64,000 bases of DNA. It comes from Allostella sp. ATCC 35155 (GTDB lineage Bacteria > Pseudomonadota > Alphaproteobacteria > ATCC43930 > Allostellaceae). A program made the position numbers and the translations under genes. The notes beneath the pieces were generated by a model. That model was not told where the DNA came from, made no database searches, and saw only the letters and a list, made by a program, of their open reading frames with translations. The DNA lies in contig AP019701.1 in the NCBI GenBank assembly GCA_006738865.1, positions 1,484,001 to 1,548,000 of the forward strand, given 5' to 3'. Shown piece after piece: positions 7,331 to 17,383 of the stretch. The first letter of the stretch is position 1, and every line of letters starts with the position of its first letter.

Positions 7331-8707
7331 TCAGCCGCGCGCCAGTTCGTCGGCGGTGGCGTCGAGCGCCCGGCGCAGGCGGGCCATCATGTCGCCGATC
7401 TGCTCGGCGGTGATGACGAGCGGCGGCGAGAAGGCGATGCGGTTGCCGACGAAGCGCAGGATCAGGCCCTGGTCGCGGGCATGGCGGTCGATGCGGCCGG
7501 GGACGTCGAGCGCCTTGTCGTGGATCGCCCGGGTCTCCTTGTCGGCGACGATCTCGATGCCGCCGATCAGGCCGCAGCCGCGGGCGTCGCCGACGAGCGG
7601 GTGCCGGGGCAAGTCACTCAGTTCCTTCAGGAACACGGGCTCCAGGGCCCGGACATGGTCGACGATGCCCATTTCCTCGTAGATCTTCAGCGTCTCCAGC
7701 GCGACCGCCGCCGCCACCGGATGGCCGGCATAGGTATAGCCGTGGACGAAGGCGCCGAGCCGGTCGCTCTGGGTCAGCATCGCCTGATAGATGCGCTCGC
7801 TGATCAGCACCGCCGAGATCGGCTGCATCGCCGCCGACAGCGCCTTGGCGCAGGAGATGAGGTCGGGCTGGAGGCCGAAGGTCTGGCTGCCCCACCAGTT
7901 GCCGGTGCGCCCGAAGCCGCAGATGACCTCGTCCGCGACGAACAGCACGTCGTGCTTCTTCAGCACGGCCTGGATCTTCTCGAAATAGCCCTTCGGCGGC
8001 AGCACGGCACCGCCGGCACCCATCACCGGCTCGGCCCAGAAGCCGCCGACCGTCTCCGGTCCTTCGGCCTCGATCAGCCGGTCGAGCGCGTCGGCCATGC
8101 GGGTCGAAAACGCCTCCTCGCTCTCGCCGGGCAGCCCTTCGCGGTAATGGTGCGGGAACTCGGTGTGGAGGAAGCCCGGCAGCGGCAGGCCGAAGGCGGC
8201 ATGGAACTCGGGCTTGCCGGTCAGGCTGACGCTGGCGATGCCGGAGCCGTGATAGGCCTGCCGACGGGCGATCAGCTTGCGCTTCTCCGGCTTCCCGACG
8301 GCGTTCCAGTAGTACCAGACGAGCTTGGCGGCGGTGTCGTTCGCTTCCGAGCCGGAGGATTGCAGCAGTACCTTCGACATCGGCACCGGCGCGATCGAGA
8401 GCAGCTTCTCGGCGAGGTCGATCGACGCCTCGTTCGAGGCGTGGCGATAGAGGTGGTAGTAGCCGAGATTGCGGATCGCCTCGTAGGCGACGCGGGCCAG
8501 CCGCTCGTTGCCGAAGCCGAGCGAGGCGCACCACAGGCCGGCGCCGCCGTCGAGGAAGGTGCGGCCGGAATCGTCGCTGACGAAGATGCCCTCGCCGCGC
8601 GACACGATGGTCGGGCCGACCTCGATGTGCTTGCGCAGGTTGGTGCCGGGATGGACCAGCGTGGCGATGTCGCGGGCGTGCGGGCTGTTGGCGGCGAAAT
8701 GGGTCAT
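7331..8707 (-). CDS. Class III PLP-dependent aminotransferase (omega-aminotransferase type)
   Basis: This 458-residue enzyme of normal length has the fold-type I class III signature: SSGSEAND (118-124) and AYHG (151-154) for phosphate and ring contacts, DE at 259-260, and the PLP lysine K288 in CAKALS. It transfers an amino group between an omega-amino compound or amine and pyruvate or another oxo-acid. The exact substrate is not determined. The start at 8707 is preceded by a GAGGAGCC ribosome site. It runs in the same direction as the PhyH gene, but operator C lies between them, so it may be read from a separate promoter within 8708-8951. Confidence 0.93.
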   Translation of the reverse strand: MTHFAANSPHARDIATLVHPGTNLRKHIEVGPTIVSRGEGIFVSDDSGRTFLDGGAGLWCASLGFGNERLARVAYEAIRNLGYYHLYRHASNEASIDLAEKLLSIAPVPMSKVLLQSSGSEANDTAAKLVWYYWNAVGKPEKRKLIARRQAYHGSGIASVSLTGKPEFHAAFGLPLPGFLHTEFPHHYREGLPGESEEAFSTRMADALDRLIEAEGPETVGGFWAEPVMGAGGAVLPPKGYFEKIQAVLKKHDVLFVADEVICGFGRTGNWWGSQTFGLQPDLISCAKALSAAMQPISAVLISERIYQAMLTQSDRLGAFVHGYTYAGHPVAAAVALETLKIYEEMGIVDHVRALEPVFLKELSDLPRHPLVGDARGCGLIGGIEIVADKETRAIHDKALDVPGRIDRHARDQGLILRFVGNRIAFSPPLVITAEQIGDMMARLRRALDATADELARG

Positions 8708-8951
8708 GGTCTGGCTCCTCGGGACGGCCGTCGGGGTGGGGCATCCCCCGCCGTCCGAGTGAGCCTAGCTGCGGTTTCCGCCATTCGGAATCGGCGTTTG
8801 CGCGATCGGGGCCTTCCCGGTCGCGGATTCCGGGTCGGGGCCTCGATTGACGGTCCTTCGACGCCTCCCCTAATGTCGCCGGCAACAAGGGCCGCGCGGA
8901 CGAAGCTCGTCCGGAAGCGGCCCGCAAGGATCACGCCCGGGAGGAGATGGA
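8708..8951. promoter_or_regulatory. Divergent intergenic region, weak promoter candidate
   Basis: This 244-nt gap separates the leftward aminotransferase from the rightward TAXI receptor gene. The only promoter-like pair I see rightward is TTGACG (8847-8852) and TAATGT (8871-8876), 18 nt apart. GGGAGGAGATGGA precedes the receptor start. I see no copy of the CTGATATATTAG element here. Confidence 0.3.
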
Positions 8952-10088
8952 ATGATGATCGCAAGAATGCAGGCCGGCGCCGTCGCTGCGGCGCTGCTGC
9001 TGGCCGCCGGCGGTGCCGCCGCCGCGGAGAAGGTGCCGGACACCATGGTCTGGAGCACCTATGACGTCGGCTCGACCGGCTATGTCGAGGCCTCGGCCGT
9101 GGCCGACGCCTTCGGCAAGAAGTTCGGCACGCGCATCCGGCTGCAGCCGTCCGGCACCTCGATCGGCCGACTGCTGCCGCTGAAGACCAAGCGCGTCGGC
9201 TATGCTTGGCTCGCCAACGAGGCCTATTTCGCGGCCGAGGGGCTCTACGACTTCGCCGCGCCCGACTGGGGCCCGCAGGACCTGCGCGTGATGCTCGGCC
9301 GGGTCAACGGCTTCAGCGTCGTGGCGACCAAGACGAGCGGCATCACCGACGTCGCCAGCCTCAAGGGGAAGCGGTTCGCCTATGTCGCCGCCAACGCGTC
9401 GGTGAACGTCAAGATCGACGGGCTGCTCGCCTTCGGCGACCTCTCCTGGAAGGATATGGTTCTGGTGCCGTTTCCGAGCTACGGCGCCAGTCTGAAGGCC
9501 CTGGTCGAGGGCAAGGCGGACGCCGCCGGCGCCGCGCCCAACGCCGCCACGCTCTACGAGCTGGCATCCTCGCCCAACGGCATCACCTGGGTGCCGCTGC
9601 CGGCCGACAACGCCAAGGGCTGGGCCGCGGTGCAGAAGGCCGTGCCGTTCCTCGAGCCCTACAACGACACGATCGGGGCCGGCATCTCCGCCGACAAGCC
9701 GGCGACCGTCATGGGCTACCGCTATCCGATGATCACGGTCTATGCGGAGGCGGACGCCGGGGAGGTCTATGCCGTCACCAAGGCGATGATCGAGACCTAC
9801 GAACTCTACAAGGACGTCAACCCGATCATGCCGCGCTGGCACGTCTCGAAGTCCGGGACGCCGCCGATGGACGCCGCCTTCCACGACGGCGCCATCCGCG
9901 CCATCAAGGAGGCGGGCGCCTGGACGCCGCAGAGCCAGGCCTGGCAGGACCGGACCCTGAAGCGCCAGAAGGCACTGCAGGCGGCCTGGACCAAGGCCGT
10001 CGCCGACGCCAAGGCGAAGAACGTCCCGGCCGACGGCTTCGCCAAGTTCTGGGAAGAGCAACGCGCCCGGACGCTGGGCTCGCTCTGA
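8952..10088 (+). CDS. TAXI-family TRAP transporter substrate receptor
   Basis: This 378-residue periplasmic protein has a Sec signal peptide (hydrophobic stretch to about residue 24, cleavage near AAAAE). The mature part begins like TAXI receptors, with TYDVGSTGYVEASAVADAFGK and a SGTSIGRL stretch. TAXI receptors deliver organic acids to fused TRAP permeases. The permease gene follows after 82 nt containing a perfect 12-bp stem-loop. In-frame ATGs at 8952 and 8955 are both possible starts; GGGAGGAG upstream suits either. The downstream enoyl-CoA hydratase and nitronate monooxygenase suggest a substrate that enters CoA-linked catabolism. Confidence 0.88.
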   Translation: MMIARMQAGAVAAALLLAAGGAAAAEKVPDTMVWSTYDVGSTGYVEASAVADAFGKKFGTRIRLQPSGTSIGRLLPLKTKRVGYAWLANEAYFAAEGLYDFAAPDWGPQDLRVMLGRVNGFSVVATKTSGITDVASLKGKRFAYVAANASVNVKIDGLLAFGDLSWKDMVLVPFPSYGASLKALVEGKADAAGAAPNAATLYELASSPNGITWVPLPADNAKGWAAVQKAVPFLEPYNDTIGAGISADKPATVMGYRYPMITVYAEADAGEVYAVTKAMIETYELYKDVNPIMPRWHVSKSGTPPMDAAFHDGAIRAIKEAGAWTPQSQAWQDRTLKRQKALQAAWTKAVADAKAKNVPADGFAKFWEEQRARTLGSL

Positions 10089-10116
10089 GCCCGGCTCCCG
10101 TCGCTCCCGCATTCCG

Positions 10117-10146
10117 GATGCCCGTGCCCGCCATGGCACGGGCATC
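10117..10146 (+). terminator. Stem-loop between TAXI receptor and permease genes
   Basis: A perfect 12-bp stem (GATGCCCGTGCC / GGCACGGGCATC) with a 6-nt loop and no T-run. It probably protects the upstream receptor mRNA or partly attenuates transcription into the permease gene. Confidence 0.65.
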
Positions 10147-10170
10147 GCGCGTCCGGAGGCCCCGATCGCG

Positions 10171-12102
10171 ATGACCGCTGCTGCCGACGGCACGATTCCG
10201 CCCGACCCGGAGGCCCGCTCCGGCCGGCTGCACGGGGCCGCCTTCGCCTGCGTCGCCGTCCTGACGGCGCTCGGCCTCGCGCTCTCGGTCAACCAGGTGT
10301 TCAATCTCGGCCTGTTCGGGCTGCGGCCGATCAGCACCGCCTACTACTACATGATGATCGGCCTCTTCCTGGCCGTCGCCTTTCTCGCCTTTCCGGCCCA
10401 TCACCGCTTCGCCGGCCGGGCTCCCTTCTTCGACTACCTGCTGGGCGCGGCGGTGATCGCCGTCACCGCCTATCTGGCGACCGAGGCCCAGACGATCATC
10501 TCCAGCGGCTGGGACATCCTGGCGCCGGCGCTGCCGACATCCGCCGCGGGCCTGCTGTGCCTGCTGGTGCTGGAGGGCATCCGGCGGGCCGGCGGGCCGG
10601 TCCTGTTCACGGTGGCGATCGTCTTCTTCCTCTATCCGCTCTATGCCGGCGTCATGCCCGGCTTCCTGTGGGGCAACGACTTCTCGGTCGTCGAGACCGT
10701 GCGCGCCCATGCGCTGGGCATGGAGAGCGTCATCGGCGTGCCGATGCAGGTCACCGCCGACATTCTCGTCGGCTACCTCGTGTTCGGGGTCGTGCTCGCG
10801 GCGACGGGCGGCGGCGCCTTCTTCATGGACTTCGCCAGTGCCCTCATGGGCACCAGCCGCGGCGGGCCCGCCAAGGTCGCGGTCGTCGCCAGCGGCTTCT
10901 TCGGGATGCTCTCGGGCAGCCCGACCTCCAACGTCATCACCACCGGCACGCTGACGATCCCGACCATGAAGCGGTGCGGCTATCCGGCGGCCTATGCGGG
11001 CGCGGTGGAGGCCTGCGCCTCGACCGGCGGCGCGCTGATGCCGCCGGTCATGGGGACGGCCGCCTTCATCATGGCGAGCTTCCTCAACGTGCCCTATGGC
11101 GAGGTCGCGCTCGCGGCGTTCCTGCCGGCGCTGCTCTACTACATCGCCCTCATCCTGCAGACCGACTTCTATGCCGCCCGCAACGGGCTGGTCGGCCTCA
11201 AGCCGCACGAGGTGCCGAAGCTGGGTGCCACCCTGCGCGCCGGCTGGTTCTATCTCTTCTGCCTCGCGCTGCTGACCTGGCTCCTGATCGCCGTGCGCAT
11301 CGAGGGCGAGGCGCCGTACTACGTCTCCGCGCTCCTGGTTGCGGCCGCGATCGTCGGCCGGCGGCTCGATCTGCGCCGGGCGATCGGCCTCCTGGTCGAT
11401 TGCGGCCAGGCGGTCGGCCAGATCGTCGCCCTGCTTGCCGGCATCGGCATGATCGTCGGCGCGCTGTCCATCACCGGCGTCGGCAATTCCTTCTCGCGCG
11501 AGCTGGTGCTGCTGGCGGGCGGCAACGTCTATCTGCTGCTCTTCTTCGGGGCCATCACCAGCTTCGTCCTCGGCATGGGGATGACCGCCAGCGCCTGCTA
11601 CATCTTCCTCGCCATCGTCCTGGCGCCGGCGCTGGTCCGGGCCGGGCTCGACCCGATGGCGAGCCACCTCTACATCCTCTACTGGGGCATCGTCAGCTTC
11701 ATCACCCCGCCGGTCGCGCTGGCCGCGATCACGGCGGCATCCATCGCCAAGTCGAACGCGATGGAGACGGGCATGAAGGCGATCCGCATCGGTATCCTGC
11801 TGATGCTGCTGCCGGTGCTCTTCGTGCTAGAGCCGGCGCTGATCCTGAAGGGCGCCTGGTACGACAGCCTGCGCGCCTTCGCCACGGGCGTCGCGGCGGC
11901 GGTGCTGCTGGCCGGTGCGTTCGAGGGCTATCTGCCGCGCCTCGGACCGCTCGACCGCTCCGTCCGGCTGGTCATCGGGCTGGCCGGCTGCTGCCTGCTC
12001 GTTCCCGAGCTGATCACCGATATTGCCGGTGCGGTGCTGCTGCTGACCGGGATACTCCTGGCGCGTTTCCGTCCCCGATCGATGAGAGTCGCCGACCGAT
12101 GA
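10171..12102 (+). CDS. TRAP transporter permease, fused 4TM/12TM subunit
   Basis: This 643-residue polytopic protein is the fused form of DctQ and DctM that accompanies TAXI receptors. The N-terminal part (to about residue 170) holds about four to five helices; the rest carries the DctM-like core with FFGMLSGSPTSNVITTG and GGALMPPVMGTAAF near residues 246-300 and a second half with GMGMTASACY. The stop overlaps the start of the enoyl-CoA hydratase gene by 4 nt (ATGA), so uptake and catabolism are coupled in one operon. Confidence 0.92.
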   Translation: MTAAADGTIPPDPEARSGRLHGAAFACVAVLTALGLALSVNQVFNLGLFGLRPISTAYYYMMIGLFLAVAFLAFPAHHRFAGRAPFFDYLLGAAVIAVTAYLATEAQTIISSGWDILAPALPTSAAGLLCLLVLEGIRRAGGPVLFTVAIVFFLYPLYAGVMPGFLWGNDFSVVETVRAHALGMESVIGVPMQVTADILVGYLVFGVVLAATGGGAFFMDFASALMGTSRGGPAKVAVVASGFFGMLSGSPTSNVITTGTLTIPTMKRCGYPAAYAGAVEACASTGGALMPPVMGTAAFIMASFLNVPYGEVALAAFLPALLYYIALILQTDFYAARNGLVGLKPHEVPKLGATLRAGWFYLFCLALLTWLLIAVRIEGEAPYYVSALLVAAAIVGRRLDLRRAIGLLVDCGQAVGQIVALLAGIGMIVGALSITGVGNSFSRELVLLAGGNVYLLLFFGAITSFVLGMGMTASACYIFLAIVLAPALVRAGLDPMASHLYILYWGIVSFITPPVALAAITAASIAKSNAMETGMKAIRIGILLMLLPVLFVLEPALILKGAWYDSLRAFATGVAAAVLLAGAFEGYLPRLGPLDRSVRLVIGLAGCCLLVPELITDIAGAVLLLTGILLARFRPRSMRVADR

Positions 12103-12887
12103 GCCTCGTCCGAACCGAACGTCCCGCCGCGGCCATCGCCCGCATCGTCCTCGACGACCCCGCCAAGCGGAACGCTCTGTCGGCCGGCCTGCGCCAGGAA
12201 CTGGCCGCGGCCTTCGACGACGCCCTGGCGGACTCGGCCGTGCGTGCCATCGTCCTCACCGGGGCGAACGGCGCCTTCTGCGCAGGCGGCGACCTCTCCT
12301 CCATGGGCACGATGCCGGCAGACGTCGCGCGGGCGCGGATGAAGGCCAGCCACCGGATGATCCGGACCATCGCGGCGGCCGAGAAGCCGGTGGTAGCGGC
12401 CGTCGAAGGCCCGGCGATGGGCGGCGGCGCCGGCCTCGCCCTGCTCGCCGACGCGGTCGTGATGGGCGAGGGGGCGGTGATCGGCTTTCCCTATTTCAAG
12501 GTCGGGCTGGTGCCGGACTACGCCCTGTTCCACACGCTGCCGCGGCGCGTCGGCCCCGGCCATGCGCGCCGCCTCTTCAACACCGCGGCCGTGGTTCGCG
12601 CCCCCGAGGCGCTGGCGATCGGGCTCTGCGACCGGGTGGTCCCCGACGGCGAGGTGCAGGCCGCGGCGCTGGCCCAGGCCGAGCTGCTGGCCGACCTGCC
12701 GGCCACCGCCTTCGCCATGACCAAGCAGCAGCTCGGCCAGATGCCGGTCTCGCTGGAGGCGGCGTTGGAGATGGAGGCGCTGGCGCAGACGGTCGCGTTC
12801 GGCGGCGCCGAACATGCGGAGGGCCGCGCCGCCTTCTTCGAGAAGCGGCGCGCCGTGTTCCGCACGGACAGGGGAGCCGGCCGGTGA
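12099..12887 (+). CDS. Enoyl-CoA hydratase/isomerase (crotonase) family protein
   Basis: This 262-residue crotonase-fold enzyme shows the CoA-binding and oxyanion-hole stretches: DDPAKRNALS near residue 20, GANGAFCAGGDLSSMG near 50-65 and GPAMGGGAGLALLAD near 95-110. In the second oxyanion/catalytic region a Glu/Asp pair is not evident, so the reaction could be hydration, isomerisation or hydrolysis of an acyl-CoA. Start ATG 12099 overlaps the permease stop, and the stop overlaps the next start (GTGA). It likely processes a CoA ester derived from the TAXI-imported acid. Confidence 0.88.
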   Translation: MSLVRTERPAAAIARIVLDDPAKRNALSAGLRQELAAAFDDALADSAVRAIVLTGANGAFCAGGDLSSMGTMPADVARARMKASHRMIRTIAAAEKPVVAAVEGPAMGGGAGLALLADAVVMGEGAVIGFPYFKVGLVPDYALFHTLPRRVGPGHARRLFNTAAVVRAPEALAIGLCDRVVPDGEVQAAALAQAELLADLPATAFAMTKQQLGQMPVSLEAALEMEALAQTVAFGGAEHAEGRAAFFEKRRAVFRTDRGAGR

Positions 12888-13948
12888 ACGACGCCGCGAT
12901 CCTGGGCCGGCCGCTGTTCGACACCCCGATCACGCGGCTCTTCGGCATTCGCCACCCGATCCTCTGCGGCGGCCTGATGTGGCTGGCCGACGCCCGCTAC
13001 GTGGCCGCAGCCGTCAATGCCGGCGGCATGGGCTTCATCACCGCGCGCACCTTTCCCGACCTCGACGTCTTCCGCGACGAGCTGCGCCGCTGCGCCGAGC
13101 TGACCCAGGGCAAGCCCTTCGGCGTCAACCTCTTCATCTCCGGCCGGCCGGAGGAGAATGCGGTTCTCGATCGCTACATCGACGTCCTGGCGGAAGAGGG
13201 GGTCCGCTTCATCGAGACCGCCGGGAACACGCCGGAAGCCTATCTGCCGCGCCTGAAGCAGGCGGGGTGCAAGGTCATCCACAAGGTCTCGGCGGTCCGC
13301 CACGGCCTGCGCGCGGAGAAGGCGGGTGTCGATGCGCTGGCCATCGTCGGCCAGGAATGCGGCGGCCATCCGGGTCTGCAGTTTGTCGGCACCATGGTGC
13401 AGGGGGCGCTGGCGGCGCGGCAGTTCCGGGTGCCGTTCGCGCTGGGCGGCGGTATCGGCTGCGGCCAGCAGCTGGTCGCGGCCCTCGGCCTCGGGGCCGA
13501 TGCCGTCGTGCTCGGTTCGCGTATGACGGTCGCGACCGAGATCTGGGCGCACGAGGACTACAAGCGCAAGGTCCTGGAGACGGGCGAGGGGGATTCCCGC
13601 CTCGTCATGGCGAGTTTCCGCAACACCTATCGCTGCCTCGACAACGCCGCGGCGCGGGCGGTTGCGGAACTGGAAGCCGCCGGCGAGCGCGACTTCGCGC
13701 GCTACCTGCCGCATGTCCGCGGCACCAACGCCAAGGCTGCCTATACGACGGGGGACTGGGAGCAGGGGATCCTGTCCATGGGACAGTCGGCGGCCTTCGC
13801 GGACGCGATCAAGCCGGTGGCGGAGATCTTCGCCGAGATCCTGTGGGATGCGACCGCCGCCCGGGACCGGTTCGACGGCCTGCGGCCGCAGGCCGCCGCC
13901 GCCGATACTGCGGCTATCGCCAGTTCTGCGGCGGCCGGCGGACGGTGA
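12884..13948 (+). CDS. Nitronate monooxygenase (2-nitropropane dioxygenase) family flavoprotein
   Basis: This 354-residue TIM-barrel FMN enzyme begins at a GTG overlapping the preceding stop. It shows LFGIRHPILCGGLMWLA at the N-terminus, NAGGMGFITA, GVNLFIS, GQECGGHPG and ALGGGIGCGQQL, all typical of the family. Known members oxidise alkyl nitronates such as propionate-3-nitronate, but many homologues act as enoyl reductases or have no assigned reaction. Position after a crotonase suggests a role on a CoA- or acid-linked intermediate. The last 35 nt overlap a convergent small membrane protein gene; the C-terminal tail is Ala-rich (AAAADTAAIASSAAAGG) and dispensable looking. Confidence 0.88.
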   Translation: MNDAAILGRPLFDTPITRLFGIRHPILCGGLMWLADARYVAAAVNAGGMGFITARTFPDLDVFRDELRRCAELTQGKPFGVNLFISGRPEENAVLDRYIDVLAEEGVRFIETAGNTPEAYLPRLKQAGCKVIHKVSAVRHGLRAEKAGVDALAIVGQECGGHPGLQFVGTMVQGALAARQFRVPFALGGGIGCGQQLVAALGLGADAVVLGSRMTVATEIWAHEDYKRKVLETGEGDSRLVMASFRNTYRCLDNAAARAVAELEAAGERDFARYLPHVRGTNAKAAYTTGDWEQGILSMGQSAAFADAIKPVAEIFAEILWDATAARDRFDGLRPQAAAADTAAIASSAAAGGR

Positions 13949-14153
13949 TCGTCCGGGAACGCCCCGATATCAGGGTGTACACGACGCCGGCCACGATCAG
14001 GAACGCGATGGCGATCCCGACGAACCAGAGGATGCCGCTGAGCACCGTGACCACGAGCATGACGACGCCCGCGGCGACGATGGCGGCAACCAGCAGGGAC
14101 AGGATCTGACGCATCTCCGGGTTCCGATCGTATCTGGAATATCCTGCATCCAT
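13914..14153 (-). CDS. Small membrane protein, unknown function
   Basis: This 79-residue protein has two hydrophobic segments (about 17-35 and 38-60) and a basic C-terminus (SRTITVRRPPQ). An internal ATG at 14114 would give 66 residues; neither start has a clear ribosome site. The 3' end overlaps the convergent nitronate monooxygenase gene by 35 nt. No family recognised. Confidence 0.45.
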   Translation of the reverse strand: MDAGYSRYDRNPEMRQILSLLVAAIVAAGVVMLVVTVLSGILWFVGIAIAFLIVAGVVYTLISGRSRTITVRRPPQNWR

Positions 14154-14302
14154 CTGGGGATTTCGCGCGCGGACGCAAGTGTCGGCCCGTCAGGGCGACG
14201 ACCAGTCGTCCCGATCACGGAATCGGTCGACGTTTGCAGTCATTGGCGCTACTTATTGGTTTGCCGGGCGGCCGACCTATCCCGGGGCCCGCGAGGGGGT
14301 GC

Positions 14303-14389
14303 ATGGGGCTCTCGATCGAGACCATCGCCGTGGGCGGATTGATCGTGGTGTGCGGCGTGGTCGTCCTCATCGCGGTATGGCGCCGCTGA
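14303..14389 (+). CDS. 28-residue single-helix micro-protein candidate
   Basis: An ATG at 14303 follows a GAGGGGG ribosome-site-like stretch by about 3 nt. The 28-residue product begins MGLSIETIA, continues as one strongly hydrophobic segment and ends RR, the shape of a single-pass inner-membrane micro-protein. It stops 6 nt before the convergent DUF4142 gene. Composition and ribosome site support it; nothing else does. Confidence 0.4.
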   Translation: MGLSIETIAVGGLIVVCGVVVLIAVWRR

Positions 14390-14395
14390 CGCTGG

Positions 14396-14956
14396 TCAGG
14401 AGGGGCTTTCCAGTTCCTCCGCCAGCCGCCGGAGATCGCCTATCCGTGCTTCGAGCTGCATCGCTTCGGCCATCGCGTTGGAGCGGAGTGCGTCGTTCGT
14501 GCCCTCGCGCCCGTAATTGCGCTGCAGCTTCAACGCGGCCTCGTGGCTCTCGAGCGCGACGCGGACCCAGGCGCGATCGACGCCCTCCGGCGCCGTCTTG
14601 CGCAGCGCCTCGACCGCCTCCTCGCCGGCCGCTTCCCCGACCTTGTCCGGCCGCATGCCGAGCGACTGGACGCTGGCGGCCGTGGTCAACCGGTGCTGGG
14701 CCTTGGTCCGCTCGTTCAGCACCCGCTTGGCCGCTTCCCGGACCGGGGTCCGGGCCGACCGCTCCAGCACGAGGCGGCTGGCTTCGATCGCCACGCGATC
14801 CTGCCGGGCCGCCTCGCGGACATAGTGCTCGGTTGCCGGATCCGTCTTGGTGTCGGAAGTGGCGGGCGTCGCCTGCGCCAGCGCGGACACCGGGACGAGG
14901 AACGGGGCGGCGGCCGCGAAGGCCGCGGCGGCTGCCAGGGCGCGCACACGCACCAT
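14396..14956 (-). CDS. DUF4142-like exported protein
   Basis: This 186-residue protein has a signal peptide (MVRVRALAAAAA, cleavage near ALAQA) followed by an all-helical domain typical of DUF4142: a YVREAARQDRVAIEASRLVLERS helix, KRVLNERTKAQHRL, then LESHEAALKLQRNYGREG. The family is ferritin-like in shape and its function is not established. I chose 14956 because GGAGAG lies 7 nt upstream; the longer frame to 14992 lacks a site. It is probably periplasmic. Confidence 0.75.
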   Translation of the reverse strand: MVRVRALAAAAAFAAAAPFLVPVSALAQATPATSDTKTDPATEHYVREAARQDRVAIEASRLVLERSARTPVREAAKRVLNERTKAQHRLTTAASVQSLGMRPDKVGEAAGEEAVEALRKTAPEGVDRAWVRVALESHEAALKLQRNYGREGTNDALRSNAMAEAMQLEARIGDLRRLAEELESPS

Positions 14957-15038
14957 GTCGGGCTCTCCATCGGTTGCGGAGCGGGGATTCACTCCCTAAA
15001 CAAGCCGGCCGCCGCGTCGGTTCCGTCCGGGCGCCTGG

Positions 15039-15799
15039 TCAGTTCTTGAGGCGCCAGCCGGTCCGGAAGATCCACCAGACGATGGCGACGCAGACGGCCA
15101 GGATGGTCAGGGTGACGCCGAGGCTGACCCCGATCGCGATGTCGGCGGTGCCGTGGAAGCTCCAGCGGAAGCCGCTGACCAGATAGACGACGGGATTGAA
15201 CAGGCTGACCCACTGCCAGAAGGGCGGCAGCATCCCGATCGAATAGAAGGTGCCGCCGAGGAAGGTCAGCGGTGTCACCACCAGCATCGGCACGAATTGC
15301 AGCTTCTCGAAACCGTCGGCCCAGATGCCGATGACGAAGCCGAACAGGCTGAAGGTGACGGCGGTCAGGACCAGGAAGCCCGCCATCCAGAACGGATGCT
15401 CGATGCGCAGCGGCACGAACAGCGCTGCCGTCGCCAGGATGATGGCGCCGAGCACGATCGACTTGGTCGCGGCCGCCCCGACATAGGCCAGCGTCGCCTC
15501 GGCGAACGAGATCGGGGCCGACAGCAGCTCGTAGATCGTGCCGACGAACTTGGGGAAATAGATGCCGAAGGCGGCGTTCGAAATGCTGTGCGTCAGGAGC
15601 GACAGCATGACGAGGCCCGGCACGATGAAGGCGCCGTAGCTGACGCCGTCGACCTCGGGAATGCGCGAGCCGATCGCGGCGCCGAAGACCACGAAATAGA
15701 GCGCAGTGGAGATGACCGGCGAGACGATGCTCTGCAGCAGGGTGCGGCCGGTCCGGGCCATCTCGAAGCGATAGATGGCATAGATCGCACGGAAGTTCA

Positions 15800-15803
<4 letters not shown>
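15039..15803 (-). CDS. ABC-2 type transporter permease
   Basis: This 254-residue protein has six predicted membrane helices with the ABC-2 permease layout, including [12 protein letters not shown] and the terminal [15 protein letters not shown]. It forms the membrane part of an exporter with the ATPase gene immediately upstream, whose stop overlaps this start by 4 nt. The pair resembles multidrug or polysaccharide/lipid export systems of the NodJ/YadH type; the cargo is not known. Confidence 0.9.
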
Positions 15804-16741
<938 letters not shown>

Positions 16742-16788
16742 GGGCCGAACCTGGGGATGGGGCGGGTCGTCGCGATCCGGTGGATCGA

Positions 16789-16826
16789 TTGACAGCCGGC
16801 CGGAAGCGGAATACCTAACTGTTAGG
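16789..16826 (+). promoter_or_regulatory. Promoter with overlapping palindromic operator before DUF1579 gene
   Basis: TTGACA lies at 16789-16794. The perfect inverted repeat CCTAAC-T-GTTAGG lies at 16814-16826, where a -10 element is expected. The arrangement suggests a repressor site over the promoter; no TetR or MarR gene lies nearby. The divergent ABC operon could share it. Confidence 0.5.
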
Positions 16827-16857
16827 TTATCTAATGTCGAGACGGAAGGACGCCGCG

Positions 16858-17355
16858 ATGAAGGTGGAGTTGACCGACCAGCACCGATGGCTGGAACAGC
16901 TGGCCGGCGAGTGGTCCGTGACGGGCGAATGCTCCATGGGACCGGACCAGCCGCCGATCACGACGGAGATGCGCGAGAGCGCCCGCACGATGCAGGGCGC
17001 CTGGCTCGTCGCCGAGGGCAGCGGCGATACCCCCGACGGCGGCAGCATGATGTCCCTGCTGCAGCTCGGCTACGACCCCGCCCGGGGCAAGTTCGTCGGC
17101 ACCTTCACCGCCTCCATGATGACGCATCTCTGGCTCTATGAGGGGAGCCTGGACGCGTCCGGCAAGATCCTGACGCTCGACACCGTCGGCCCCGTCTTCG
17201 GCGGCCCCGAGTTCGGCGCGCCCGGCTCGCTGGCGAAGTACCAGGACATCATCGAGATCGAGGACGCCGACCACCGTGTCCTGCGCTCGCGCCTTCAGGC
17301 GCCCGACGGGCAGTGGCACCCGATGATGACGGCGCGGTACACGCGCAGGACGTGA
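16858..17355 (+). CDS. DUF1579 family protein
   Basis: This 165-residue protein resembles DUF1579: [17 protein letters not shown] at the N-terminus, then [12 protein letters not shown], a [14 protein letters not shown] stretch and a final ARYTRR. The family forms a lipocalin-like beta barrel of unknown function. I chose ATG 16858 because GGAAGGA lies 8-9 nt upstream; ATG 16834 is the alternative. A palindromic promoter element precedes it. Confidence 0.8.
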   Translation: MKVELTDQHRWLEQLAGEWSVTGECSMGPDQPPITTEMRESARTMQGAWLVAEGSGDTPDGGSMMSLLQLGYDPARGKFVGTFTASMMTHLWLYEGSLDASGKILTLDTVGPVFGGPEFGAPGSLAKYQDIIEIEDADHRVLRSRLQAPDGQWHPMMTARYTRRT

Positions 17356-17383
17356 TCCGCGGCGCCGGCGCGCGACCGCTCGG

